Source of the DNA: Rhodospirillaceae bacterium
Lineage (GTDB): Bacteria > Pseudomonadota > Alphaproteobacteria > Rhodospirillales > Rhodospirillaceae
NCBI GenBank assembly: GCA_029245025.1
Contig: JAQWQC010000006.1
Location: 310,001-374,000 of the forward strand
DNA length: 64,000 nt
Direction of reading: 5' to 3'
The translations under genes were made by a program, and so were the position numbers. This document shows, piece after piece, positions 57,077 through 64,000 of the stretch; positions within the stretch are counted from its first letter, which is position 1, and every line of letters starts with the position of its first letter. The notes below the pieces were generated by a model, which saw only the letters and a program-made list of their open reading frames with translations, did no database searches and had not been told where the DNA came from.

Positions 57077-58210
57077 CTAAGTCTTCAAAAAATCTTTGAT
57101 TTTATCAAAGAATCCTTGAGCTTCTGGGCTGTAAGTTTTTTGGTCGCTGTCTTTTTCAAATTCCCTGAGAAGCTCTTTCTGCTTTGAAGTTAGGTTGACC
57201 GGCACTTCAACAGCCGCTTCCAGGAACATGTCGCCACGTGCGGTAGAACGCAGCACATTCATGCCTTTGCTCCGCAAACGGAATTGGTGTCCGTTCTGAC
57301 ATCCTTGCGGAATGGTGACGCGGACCTTTCCTCCTTCGATGGTTGGCACTTCAACCTCACCACCAAGAGCCGCAATGGTCATTGAAATTGGCACCCGCAT
57401 ATAGAGGTTTGCGCCATCACGTTGAAATAAACGGTGAGATTTGAGCCCGAGAAATATATAGAGGTCTCCAGATGGGGCCCCGTTGAGACCCGCCTCCCCT
57501 TCGCCAGTTAAACGAATGCGCGTGCCATCTTCCACCCCTGGCGGAATGGTCACTTCAAGCGTCTTATCCTTGCGGGTGCGGCCGGTGCCATGGCACGCAC
57601 CGCATTTTTTCTTGATCTCGCTACCTGCGCCACCACAGGTCGGGCACGTGCGTTCGACCGTGAAGAATCCTTGCTGGCTCCGAACTTTCCCTGCGCCGCC
57701 ACATGTCGAGCATGTTTCAGGCGCAGCGCCGTCTTTACCGCCCGCGCCACCACAGGCTTCACAAGTTGCGGATGACGGGACCGTTATGGCCGCCTTCTTA
57801 CCATGATAGGCATCTTCAAGGCTGACTTCCATATTGTAACGAAGATCTTGTCCGCGAGACTGACCACGGCCTTGTCCGCCCCGTCGACCGCCCATGATAT
57901 CGCCGAACATTTCATCAAAAATATCACCGAAGCCGCCGCCAAAGTCGAAACCACCAGCGCCGCCACCTCTTGGGCCGCCACCCTGTTCGAATGCCGCGTG
58001 TCCGAATTGGTCGTACGCCCCGCGTTTCTGCTCATCCTTGAGCACTTCATACGCTTCGTTCAGCTCTTTGAAATTTTGCTCGGCTTTTTTATCGCCCGGA
58101 TTCCGGTCCGGATGATATTTCATCGCTAGCTTACGATAGGATTTCTTAAGCTCATCTCCAGAAGCGCTCTTGCTGGCACCAAGCACCTCATAGTAATCGC
58201 GCTTCGACAT
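57077..58210 (-). CDS. dnaJ: Molecular chaperone DnaJ
   Basis: 377 residues. J domain with YHPDRNPGD, a Gly/Phe-rich linker ([17 protein letters not shown]), and four CxxCxGxG zinc repeats at ~140-215 ([36 protein letters not shown]), then the two C-terminal beta domains. It stimulates DnaK ATPase. It lies 120 bases downstream of dnaK, same strand; a promoter or terminator in that gap is not obvious. Confidence 0.98.
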   Translation of the reverse strand: MSKRDYYEVLGASKSASGDELKKSYRKLAMKYHPDRNPGDKKAEQNFKELNEAYEVLKDEQKRGAYDQFGHAAFEQGGGPRGGGAGGFDFGGGFGDIFDEMFGDIMGGRRGGQGRGQSRGQDLRYNMEVSLEDAYHGKKAAITVPSSATCEACGGAGGKDGAAPETCSTCGGAGKVRSQQGFFTVERTCPTCGGAGSEIKKKCGACHGTGRTRKDKTLEVTIPPGVEDGTRIRLTGEGEAGLNGAPSGDLYIFLGLKSHRLFQRDGANLYMRVPISMTIAALGGEVEVPTIEGGKVRVTIPQGCQNGHQFRLRSKGMNVLRSTARGDMFLEAAVEVPVNLTSKQKELLREFEKDSDQKTYSPEAQGFFDKIKDFLKT

Positions 58211-58330
58211 ACTACTCGTCCCGTCCTTCTACACGGGCGCATGTCCTGCCCAAGAAGACCGATACACAACGCATCTTATGGCGTGAGCACATCATCGAAT
58301 TACTACAGGGCACGCGAGGCGATTTACGCT

Positions 58331-60247
58331 TTATGCCTTGTCTTCTTCATCGACTTCTTCAAAGTCTGCATCGACAACTTCAGCATTATCGGCGGAAGCG
58401 TCTTCAGCCCCTGAGCCATCTCCAGCATCACCTGCAGCTGCTTGCTCAGCCTCGTACATGGCTTGGCCAAGCTTCATGGACACCTGCATCAGCGCTTCTG
58501 TCTTGGCTTTGATGTCGTCTGCATCTTCAGATTCTAGAACATCCTTAAGCTCTTGAACCTTTTCTTCTATTTCAGCCTTCTCGGCTTCGTCGACTTTATC
58601 GCCATGATCACTGAGTGTTTTCTCCGTCGAGTGAACTAGACCATCAGCCTGATTTCGAGCATCAACAAGTTCACGCTTCTTTTTGTCGTCTTCTGCATGC
58701 GCTTCTGCGTCCTTAACCATTTGCTCGATATCATCGTCAGACAAACCGCCAGACGCTTGAATGCGAATCTGCTGCTCTTTACCAGTTGCTTTATCTTTGG
58801 CCGAAACGTTCACGATACCGTTGGCATCGATGTCAAAGGTGACCTCGATCTGAGGTACGCCACGTGGCGCGGGCGGAATGCCCATCAGATCAAACTGGCC
58901 TAGCAGTTTATTGTCTGCTGCCATTTCACGTTCGCCTTGGAACACTCGAATGGTAACCGCTTGCTGGCTGTCCTCGGCCGTCGAGAACGTTTGGCTCTTA
59001 AGGGTTGGCACTGTGGTGTTGCGATCAATCAAACGTGTGAAAACACCGCCAAGGGTTTCGATACCCAAGGAGAGTGGCGTGACGTCGAGGAGCAACACGT
59101 CTTTGACATCGCCCTTCAGAACACCCGCCTGAATAGCCGCGCCGAGAGCGACAACTTCATCAGGGTTTACACCCTTGTGCGGGTCGCGACCGAAGAATTC
59201 CTTCACCGTTTCCTGGACCTTAGGCATGCGAGTCATGCCGCCAACAAGAATGACCTCATCAATCTCGTTCGCCTTCAGGCCAGCATCTTTGAGCGCCTTT
59301 TTGCAGGGCTCCACGGTACGCTGTACTAGGTCATTGACAAGCGCTTCTAGTTTGGCACGGGTCAGCTTTATGTTGAGGTGCTGAGGACCGGAGGCATCAG
59401 CTGTAATGAAAGGAAGGTTAACCTCCGTCTGACCAGAACTAGAGAGTTCAATTTTGGCCTTCTCAGCGCCTTCCTTCAGACGCTGTAGTGCGATCTTGTC
59501 CTCTCGCAAATTGATGCCATTCTCTTTCTTAAATTCATCGGCTAAGTAATCAATGATACGTGCATCGAAATCTTCACCACCAAGGAACGTGTCACCGTTA
59601 GTGGATTTTACTTCGAAAACACCGTCACCGATTTCCAATATGGAAACATCGAAAGTACCGCCGCCAAGGTCATAGACCGCAATTGTTCCGCTAGCCTCTT
59701 TATCCATGCCATACGCAAGAGCGGCCGCAGTTGGTTCATTGATGATGCGTAAAACATCGAGCCCGGCTATTTTACCAGCGTCTTTTGTTGCCTGCCGTTG
59801 GCTGTCGTTGAAGTATGCGGGAACAGTGATAACTGCTTCGCTAACGGACTCACCAAGATAACTTTCAGCGGTCTCTTTCATCTTCTGAAGAATGAAAGCA
59901 GACAGCTGAGACGGAGAGTATTTGTCCTTGTTCGCTTCAACCCACGCATCACCATTTTCACCTTTGATGATGGAGTAGGGAACGAGACCTTGATCCTTCT
60001 TTACAGTAGGGTCAGCAAAGCGGCGACCGATGAGCCGCTTAATTGCAAAAAGTGTGTTCTCTGGATTTGTAACAGCTTGGCGTTTTGCAGCTTGACCGAC
60101 GAGGCGCTCACCAGACTCAGCAAACGCAACCATTGAAGGGGTGGTTCGACCACCTTCTGTGTTTTCGATCACCCGTGGATCGGATCCATCCATGACGGCT
60201 ACGCAGGAGTTGGTGGTTCCAAGATCGATACCAATAACTTTGCCCAT
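58331..60247 (-). CDS. dnaK: Molecular chaperone DnaK (Hsp70)
   Basis: 638 residues. N-terminal ATPase signature [32 protein letters not shown]-type motif ([17 protein letters not shown]), [14 protein letters not shown]; the substrate-binding part and an acidic C-terminal tail ending in VDEEDKA. Upstream ~150 bases hold a candidate heat-shock type promoter. Confidence 0.98.
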   Translation of the reverse strand: MGKVIGIDLGTTNSCVAVMDGSDPRVIENTEGGRTTPSMVAFAESGERLVGQAAKRQAVTNPENTLFAIKRLIGRRFADPTVKKDQGLVPYSIIKGENGDAWVEANKDKYSPSQLSAFILQKMKETAESYLGESVSEAVITVPAYFNDSQRQATKDAGKIAGLDVLRIINEPTAAALAYGMDKEASGTIAVYDLGGGTFDVSILEIGDGVFEVKSTNGDTFLGGEDFDARIIDYLADEFKKENGINLREDKIALQRLKEGAEKAKIELSSSGQTEVNLPFITADASGPQHLNIKLTRAKLEALVNDLVQRTVEPCKKALKDAGLKANEIDEVILVGGMTRMPKVQETVKEFFGRDPHKGVNPDEVVALGAAIQAGVLKGDVKDVLLLDVTPLSLGIETLGGVFTRLIDRNTTVPTLKSQTFSTAEDSQQAVTIRVFQGEREMAADNKLLGQFDLMGIPPAPRGVPQIEVTFDIDANGIVNVSAKDKATGKEQQIRIQASGGLSDDDIEQMVKDAEAHAEDDKKKRELVDARNQADGLVHSTEKTLSDHGDKVDEAEKAEIEEKVQELKDVLESEDADDIKAKTEALMQVSMKLGQAMYEAEQAAAGDAGDGSGAEDASADNAEVVDADFEEVDEEDKA

Positions 60248-60381
60248 AATTTTGTTCCTTCTTTTTTAGGCGAATGTCCCGAGCCCAACTGCGGCGCTTT
60301 AGGGCATCCCCCAGTCATTTTTCTGAGCGGTCACTACAGGTTATATTCAGAGCCCTTGATTTCCCGCTAGGGTCGAGGGGT

Positions 60382-60413
60382 ATATAGGGGGTGGGTGAAA
60401 GCCCCGCAACAGG
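60382..60413 (-). promoter_or_regulatory. Candidate heat-shock (RpoH-like) promoter of dnaK
   Basis: On the reverse strand CTGTTG (60413-60408) is followed after 19 bases by CCTATAT (60388-60382), about 135 bases before the dnaK ATG. This recalls the alphaproteobacterial RpoH pattern CTTG-N17/18-CYTAT, with an imperfect -35 and a slightly long spacer. Low certainty. It overlaps the forward GTG (60395) that could otherwise start alkB. Confidence 0.25.
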
Positions 60414-60448
60414 GAGAAAGACTCTTTTTTCAAGAGTTTGAGCGCCTT

Positions 60449-61087
60449 ATGGGTCCGATGTACGATTTATTCCCGGCCAATCTGCCAAGTGGCATTGTCC
60501 ACCTAAAATCCATCCTGGCGAAAGACACCCAGGACGCGCTGGCTCGCGCGACCAAACAAGTCTCAAAAACAGCAGAATTCAGCCATGCACGGACGAAATC
60601 TGGCGGAATTTATTCTGCAGAAATGACCAACTGCGGAGAATTTGGCTGGTGGAGCGACTCCCAAGGCTATCGCTATACCCATATCGACCCCCGATCGGGC
60701 CAGCCATGGCCCAAAGTGCCTAAATCCTTCACAGAGACCTTAACAATGGTTTTGGCTGGAACAGACCACTCCGATTTTAGGCCGGATGCCTGCCTGATCA
60801 ACCATTACCCCGACACTGCCAAAATGGGTCTTCACCAGGACAAAGACGAAGCTGATTTTTCCCAGCCGATCGTCACCCTGAGCCTTGGAGCCGCGGCGGA
60901 CTTTCTAATCGGTGGATTTAAAAGGTCTGATAAGTCGATAAAGCTACTGGTCGAAAGTGGAGATGCCTTAATTATGGGTGGAAAGAGCCGCATGCGCTTT
61001 CATGGAATTCGCAAAATCTACCCGGGCACGAGCCCTCTGCCAGGATTAGACGGACGCCTGAGTCTAAACTTTCGCAAGGCGACATAA
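60449..61087 (+). CDS. alkB: DNA oxidative demethylase AlkB
   Basis: About 212 residues from ATG 60449 (MGPMYDLFPANL); a GTG 54 bases upstream is also in frame but overlaps the dnaK promoter region. Fe(II)/2-oxoglutarate residues: H-x-D in GLHQDKDEADF, distal His in RFHGIRKI, and R-x5-R in GRLSLNFRKA. The substrate lid block YSAEMTNCGEFGW and DPRSGQPWP match E. coli AlkB. It repairs 1-methyladenine and 3-methylcytosine in DNA. Divergent from dnaK; no ada gene is near. Confidence 0.95.
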   Translation: MGPMYDLFPANLPSGIVHLKSILAKDTQDALARATKQVSKTAEFSHARTKSGGIYSAEMTNCGEFGWWSDSQGYRYTHIDPRSGQPWPKVPKSFTETLTMVLAGTDHSDFRPDACLINHYPDTAKMGLHQDKDEADFSQPIVTLSLGAAADFLIGGFKRSDKSIKLLVESGDALIMGGKSRMRFHGIRKIYPGTSPLPGLDGRLSLNFRKAT

Positions 61088-61117
61088 CATTAGGCACGTA
61101 TCACAAGCAGATAGACC

Positions 61118-61457
61118 ATCTCTAGTTCACGCTATGAAGACCCCATCGGTTTCTGCCACGCAGGTCGAGTCGGCCAAATCATAGCCGTTTCTGGCACAGG
61201 ACCAATTGGACCCGATGGCAAAACGGTGTCTGGAAATTATCATCAATGCCGTCGTCGAATTGGATGATCAGGTTGAGGGTGTCATTCGCACGAGAATATA
61301 TCTCGTTAATGTAAACGATTGGGACGCTGTTAGCCGGGCCCATGGTGAATGTTTTAGCGCCATGTAACCCGCAGCTACCATGGTCGCGGTCGACAGACTG
61401 ATCGGAAACGATTGGTTAGTGGAAATCGAAGCTGACTGCGTTGTCACAGATACCTAA
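61118..61457 (+). pseudogene. RidA (YjgF/YER057c) family pseudogene
   Basis: The ~370 bases after alkB translate in two frames to a RidA-family protein. First frame: YEDPIGFCHAGRVGQIIAVS, then GTGPIGPDGKT. A small deletion or frameshift near 61229 moves to a second frame: RCLEIIINAVVELDDQVEGV, then IRTRIYLVNVNDWDAVSRAH, GECFSAM, a TAA stop at 61363-61366, and then PAATMVAVDRLIGNDWLVEI and a final TAA at 61455. So one frame break and one internal stop inactivate it. RidA proteins hydrolyse reactive enamine/imine intermediates. No function is expected here. Confidence 0.88.
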
Positions 61458-61981
61458 AGATCAGCATCAGAGCACACGACTTTAAACTTCTCGACCGTTA
61501 CAGGTATCTCTTCAGAGAAGACCTTGCCATATGACTTTAAGGCGTTAGTGAAAAAAGTGACGTGAATAGGCGTCCATTCTTCTAAAGACCTGACCGCCGG
61601 ACCGTCTACGGCGGTTTCTTTTTCCGTGATGCGATTAAACGGCAGAGTGAGTAAACCTGTGGTCTGTAAAACAGCGCGGGGGGCCGCCGTAGAATCTGTC
61701 AGCACGAAGTAGGCCCCGGCCTCCGGCGCAATAGAACGATCGCCCTCATACATTAGTGGTGAGGTGAAGGTTCCTGTCTTATCACCAGCGAGAATCAGAT
61801 TTGTAATGATGTCCGTTGTTTCCGGCGTACCTCCGATGGACCGTACACGATAAAACCCATCTGCAGGCGGCGCAGGCAATGAGGGTAAGCAAGATTTCCA
61901 AAATTCCGCAACCGCATCCGCTTTGGCGGGGCCGGTAAGAACCCAAGACAGCACAATGGCTGTAAAGGCGATGCGCATCAT
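61454..61981 (-). CDS. Exported ASCH-domain protein
   Basis: About 175 residues. A clear signal peptide (MMRIAFTAIVLSWVLTGPAK, then ADA) precedes a whole ASCH-type domain: AEFWKSCLPSLP, YRVRSIGGTPETTDIITNLI, LAGDKTGTFTSPL, RAVLQTTGLLTLPFNRITEK, SLEEWTPIHVTFFTNALKSY and a VTVEKFKVV end. ASCH proteins are small beta-barrels linked to RNA binding or to N4-acetylcytidine hydrolysis in the cytoplasm, so export is unexpected. Start ATG 61981, sharing a base with the upstream paralogue's TGA. Its end touches the RidA pseudogene. Confidence 0.8.
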   Translation of the reverse strand: MMRIAFTAIVLSWVLTGPAKADAVAEFWKSCLPSLPAPPADGFYRVRSIGGTPETTDIITNLILAGDKTGTFTSPLMYEGDRSIAPEAGAYFVLTDSTAAPRAVLQTTGLLTLPFNRITEKETAVDGPAVRSLEEWTPIHVTFFTNALKSYGKVFSEEIPVTVEKFKVVCSDADL

Positions 61982-62484
61982 CAAGTTTCCTTGAAGTAGA
62001 CGACGTCGAAGGGCTCAACAATGATCGGCATTTCATCGGTGCAACTTTTGCCGTACTTAGACAACAAGCCGTTCCAGTACTCACGGTGCAGGGGAATCCA
62101 CACTTCGGGATTCTGAACCGGTGGGCCATCTAGGCCTGTCTCTTCTGGTCCGATTTCCCCAAATGTGGTTTCGCGAGTCTGAGTGATCTGGATCACCGCT
62201 TGAGGGGAGCCGTCGTATCCGGTCAGTATGATTGGTGTGCCCGGCGCAGTTATGGGCTGGTCCTCTGCGTCCATCACCCAAGGCAGGCTGAACGTAGCAA
62301 CTTTGGTGCGCGCGTTGATGAATTCCAATATCAAACCCGTTGTTTCCTCATCAATCCCTATGGATCGAACTTGATGATCATCCCCGAGATCAGGAACAGC
62401 CTCTACAACCTCCGCCCAGAACGCGTCTAGGTCCGCTTCCTTTGGGAGCGTTGGGCCTTCGCCAATAATGATTGTGCGGGTCAT
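61981..62484 (-). CDS. ASCH-domain protein, second paralogue
   Basis: 167 residues without a signal peptide. Domain pattern DAFWAEVVEAVPDLGDDHQV, RSIGIDEETTGLILEFINA, RTKVATFSLPWVMD, IILTGYDGSPQAVIQITQTR, then WIPLHREYWNGLLSKYG and MPIIVEPFDVVYFKE. It matches the other two members of this cluster segment by segment although sequence identity is low. Ligand unknown. Overlaps the exported paralogue downstream, implying coupled translation. Confidence 0.82.
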   Translation of the reverse strand: MTRTIIIGEGPTLPKEADLDAFWAEVVEAVPDLGDDHQVRSIGIDEETTGLILEFINARTKVATFSLPWVMDAEDQPITAPGTPIILTGYDGSPQAVIQITQTRETTFGEIGPEETGLDGPPVQNPEVWIPLHREYWNGLLSKYGKSCTDEMPIIVEPFDVVYFKET

Positions 62485-62511
62485 AGCGCGTCTCCTGTTA
62501 TTAATGACGTG

Positions 62512-62997
62512 TCACGATGGATTAAGAACCAACATAGCGTAATCACGCACTCGAACGAACCTGAGAGATTCATAAATTTTCTGAGCCGCGATATTGTCTA
62601 CTTTCGTAAACAAAATAGCATCTGTTACGCCAGCTACCTGAGCGTCTGCTAAAGAGCCAGCGACAACAGAGCGCGCATACCCCCGGCTGCGATTCTCTTC
62701 AGGTGTAAATACACAGCCCACTTGAACGGTATCAGGCCGCACCGCATTCAAACTAGCCATCGCAACAACAATACTCTTATCTTTAAACACCCAGAGCGTT
62801 TGATCCTCAATAGCTCCATTAAACATACGTTCGGTTCTCGCATCGTCGGTGGTATGTTGGGGAAAACCCATAGTGATGCGGTCGTATACCCGGCGCCAGG
62901 CAGTAAGAGTGGGAACATCTTCTGGAATAGCGAGACGGTGTTGAACGGCACCCGTCGTTAAAATCTGCAGAACACTGAGGGCGTTCAGATCAAGCAT
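62512..62997 (-). CDS. GNAT-family acetyltransferase, N-terminally truncated
   Basis: 161 residues. The C-terminal GNAT domain is intact, with the acetyl-CoA loop in VGCVFTPEENRSRGYARSVV and the family's closing IAAQKIYESLRFVRVRDYAM. Relatives with this type of domain (…LxVPGxxxRPATxxDxxxLxxW) usually carry about 100-120 extra N-terminal residues. Such a segment is found upstream only as a remnant with stops in another frame (63039-63146), so the visible start at ATG 62997 may be secondary. Probably a decayed or truncated gene. Confidence 0.7.
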   Translation of the reverse strand: MLDLNALSVLQILTTGAVQHRLAIPEDVPTLTAWRRVYDRITMGFPQHTTDDARTERMFNGAIEDQTLWVFKDKSIVVAMASLNAVRPDTVQVGCVFTPEENRSRGYARSVVAGSLADAQVAGVTDAILFTKVDNIAAQKIYESLRFVRVRDYAMLVLNPS

Positions 62998-63038
62998 ATA
63001 AAGATACTTAGGTACGATCCTGCCATAACGACTGCGGC

Positions 63039-63146
63039 CTATTTCATCTTGGGCTCAAGCACCTTGACCTACGACCATGGCCCAGTAACGCAGGTTACCG
63101 TGCGTTGGGACACCCGCTTGACAGCGTCGGCCAGTTCAACAGGACC
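63039..63146 (-). pseudogene. Remnant of the GNAT N-terminal domain
   Basis: Reverse-strand frame GPVELADAVKRVSQRTVTCV, then TGPWS, a TAG (63071-63069), VKVLEPKMK and a second TAG (63041-63039). The pattern resembles the GPW segment before the GNAT domain in full-length relatives. It lies in a different frame from the downstream GNAT gene. The other 75 bases of the 182-base gap 62998-63179 show nothing. Confidence 0.5.
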
Positions 63147-63179
63147 GTGGGGCCAAGACGTCGGATCGGCTTCATCTCA

Positions 63180-63647
63180 TTAGACCGCTGCGGGGTAGAT
63201 CAAATCAAAGTGCTCGACCATCACGATCATATCTTGGCTAGGCTCGATACCGTGGGGCTTTAGGCGGTTGGTCCAATAAGGCCAATGAATATCCTGCCAC
63301 CGTTCGAGCGTGCGGGCGCCGGATCCCTCTATTGTCAACTGCTCTTCCGTGATGTCTTGGTAAGCCATTGGAGTCAGCTTTGTGGTTTTAACGATGGCAT
63401 GTGATTCGCCGTCCATATCAATCACAACAGCATATCGGTCCAAAACTGGTCCGGGCCCGGATTGACGATCAAGCAGATGCTTCAGCCCAAATGTGCCGCA
63501 TTTCTCGCCAGAGAGGATGAGCTTTAAAATGTTGTCGACTGTTGCTTTATTCGCCCCGATACGTCGAACCCAATAGTCATCGCCCAACGGGACGCCTGAC
63601 GCCTTTGCGGCATCCCAAAACGCGTCCGTATTTTCTGAGTGGTCCAT
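63180..63647 (-). CDS. ASCH-domain protein, third paralogue
   Basis: 155 residues: DAFWDAAKASGVPLGDDYWV, RRIGANKATVDNILKLILSG, EKCGTFGLKHLLD, a SHAIVKTTKLTPMAYQDITE block, WQDIHWPYWTNRLKPHG and MIVMVEHFDLIYP. Same domain as the two paralogues 700-1700 bases away, and cytoplasmic in design. Start ATG 63647 shares one base with the stop of the upstream sorbosone-dehydrogenase-like gene (TAATG), so it is the coupled downstream member of that operon. Confidence 0.85.
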   Translation of the reverse strand: MDHSENTDAFWDAAKASGVPLGDDYWVRRIGANKATVDNILKLILSGEKCGTFGLKHLLDRQSGPGPVLDRYAVVIDMDGESHAIVKTTKLTPMAYQDITEEQLTIEGSGARTLERWQDIHWPYWTNRLKPHGIEPSQDMIVMVEHFDLIYPAAV

Positions 63648-64000
63648 TAGTCATCACCGCCATAGGAGATTCTCCATACAGTCTGTCCAACGTCATCGGA
63701 GAGAAGAAGACTGCCGTCTGGCATGCTGACGACGCCAGCTGGACGGCCCCACACTTGGCTGTTCTCGGCGTCGCCGTTCCAAAACCCAGAGGCAAACACT
63801 TCATAAGAGCCAATGGGTTTGTCGCCCCTAAAGGGAACATAGACCAGCGTATAACCGCGCGGTTGATTGGCATTCCATGATCCATGGAGGGTCACGAATG
63901 CACCGCCGCGATACTTCTCGGGAAACTGATCAGCCGTATAAAACGCAAAACTGATCGCCGCTGAGTGCGATAAAAATGGGACATCAGGACGTATCGCCGT
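63647..64000 (-). CDS. Sorbosone/glucose dehydrogenase-like (PQQ beta-propeller) protein, C-terminal part
   Basis: Only the last 117 residues lie in the window; the 5' end is beyond 64000. The propeller-end pattern is clear: FLSHSAAISFAFYTADQFPE, KYRGGAFVTLHGSWNANQ, YTLVYVPFRGDKPIG and GRPAGVVSMPDGSLLLSDD followed by VWRISY. This is the usual C-terminus of L-sorbosone dehydrogenase / GSDH family proteins, which are periplasmic and often PQQ-dependent. Cofactor and substrate cannot be judged from this part. Confidence 0.85.
   Translation of the reverse strand, partial: TAIRPDVPFLSHSAAISFAFYTADQFPEKYRGGAFVTLHGSWNANQPRGYTLVYVPFRGDKPIGSYEVFASGFWNGDAENSQVWGRPAGVVSMPDGSLLLSDDVGQTVWRISYGGDD

Noticed and set aside
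57483-58129. Forward frames opposite the dnaJ zinc repeats
   Set aside because: Their apparent repeats are the reverse complement of the CxxCxGxG units and Gly-rich linker.
58211-58330. Possible terminator or promoter between dnaK and dnaJ
   Set aside because: No stem followed by a T run and no good promoter boxes were seen.
1-64000. Search for CRISPR arrays, insertion sequences, phage genes and attachment sites
   Set aside because: No regular repeat-spacer units, transposase, integrase or terminal repeats were recognised by reading; the two tRNA genes show no duplicated 3' ends nearby.

Overview
This window looks like chromosomal DNA of an alphaproteobacterium, probably Rhodospirillales-like. 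This is inferred from gene content and order: mutS / glnD / murJ / trpS, nfuA, dnaK-dnaJ, dapB-nth, thioredoxin-LON-Trm112-DUF971, and a DegT / Gfo-Idh pair beside an msbA-type transporter. GC content looks moderate by eye. I see no phage, insertion sequence, CRISPR array or rRNA. There are two tRNA genes, Thr(CGT) and Gly(GCC).

Layout. 0-6.4 kb: a GDSL lipase cut by the window edge, divergent from a LolD/YbbA-type ABC ATPase and its large permease; then a Bax-inhibitor-1 family membrane protein with its own terminator and an orphan peptide-type solute-binding protein. 6.4-12.9 kb: tRNA-Thr, a UbiH-type monooxygenase, a reverse-strand operon (CnoX-like thioredoxin/TPR, LON domain, Trm112-like, DUF971), tRNA-Gly, an exported flavoprotein and an SDR. 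12.9-35 kb: a large surface-carbohydrate region. It holds a 2OG-Fe(II) oxygenase and FkbM methyltransferase in overlap, a TPR / GT41 (SPINDLY-like) glycosyltransferase, an MsbA-like flippase, a WbpE/GnnB-like aminotransferase with a Gfo/Idh dehydrogenase, purH as a housekeeping interruption, a CapD/WbpM dehydratase, a complete-looking nonulosonic-acid set transcribed in two directions (NeuB, NeuD, CBS-nucleotidyltransferase and SDR on the reverse strand; NeuA and NeuC on the forward strand), then gmd, fcl and a class III aminotransferase. 35-41 kb: TauE/SafE exporter with its TIGR02186 partner, UspA, Nfu, a Bax-like glucosaminidase, a polysaccharide deacetylase and a RutE-like nitroreductase. 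40.7-60.3 kb: mostly reverse-strand housekeeping genes (trpS, murJ, glnD, mutS, ampG-like, typA, adenosine kinase, nth, dapB, dnaJ, dnaK). 60.4-64 kb: alkB and a decaying accessory patch with three ASCH-domain paralogues, a truncated GNAT, a RidA pseudogene and the end of a sorbosone-dehydrogenase-like gene.

How the parts fit. The nonulosonic set would make a CMP-activated sialic- or legionaminic-type sugar. A PtmE-like CBS-nucleotidyltransferase and a PtmA-like SDR in the same operon favour the legionaminic branch. gmd and fcl would make GDP-L-fucose. The WbpE/GnnB-like and Gfo/Idh pair beside msbA suggests 3-amino-GlcNAc, possibly for a diaminoglucose lipid A. The TPR-GT41 protein is a candidate protein O-glycosyltransferase that could use one of these sugars, by analogy with FlmG-type flagellin glycosyltransferases.

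The most interesting observations are the linked protein-glycosylation and sugar-nucleotide region, an ASCH-domain protein with a signal peptide inside a three-member ASCH cluster, and three gene remnants (bactofilin, RidA, GNAT N-terminus) that ordinary gene calling would miss.
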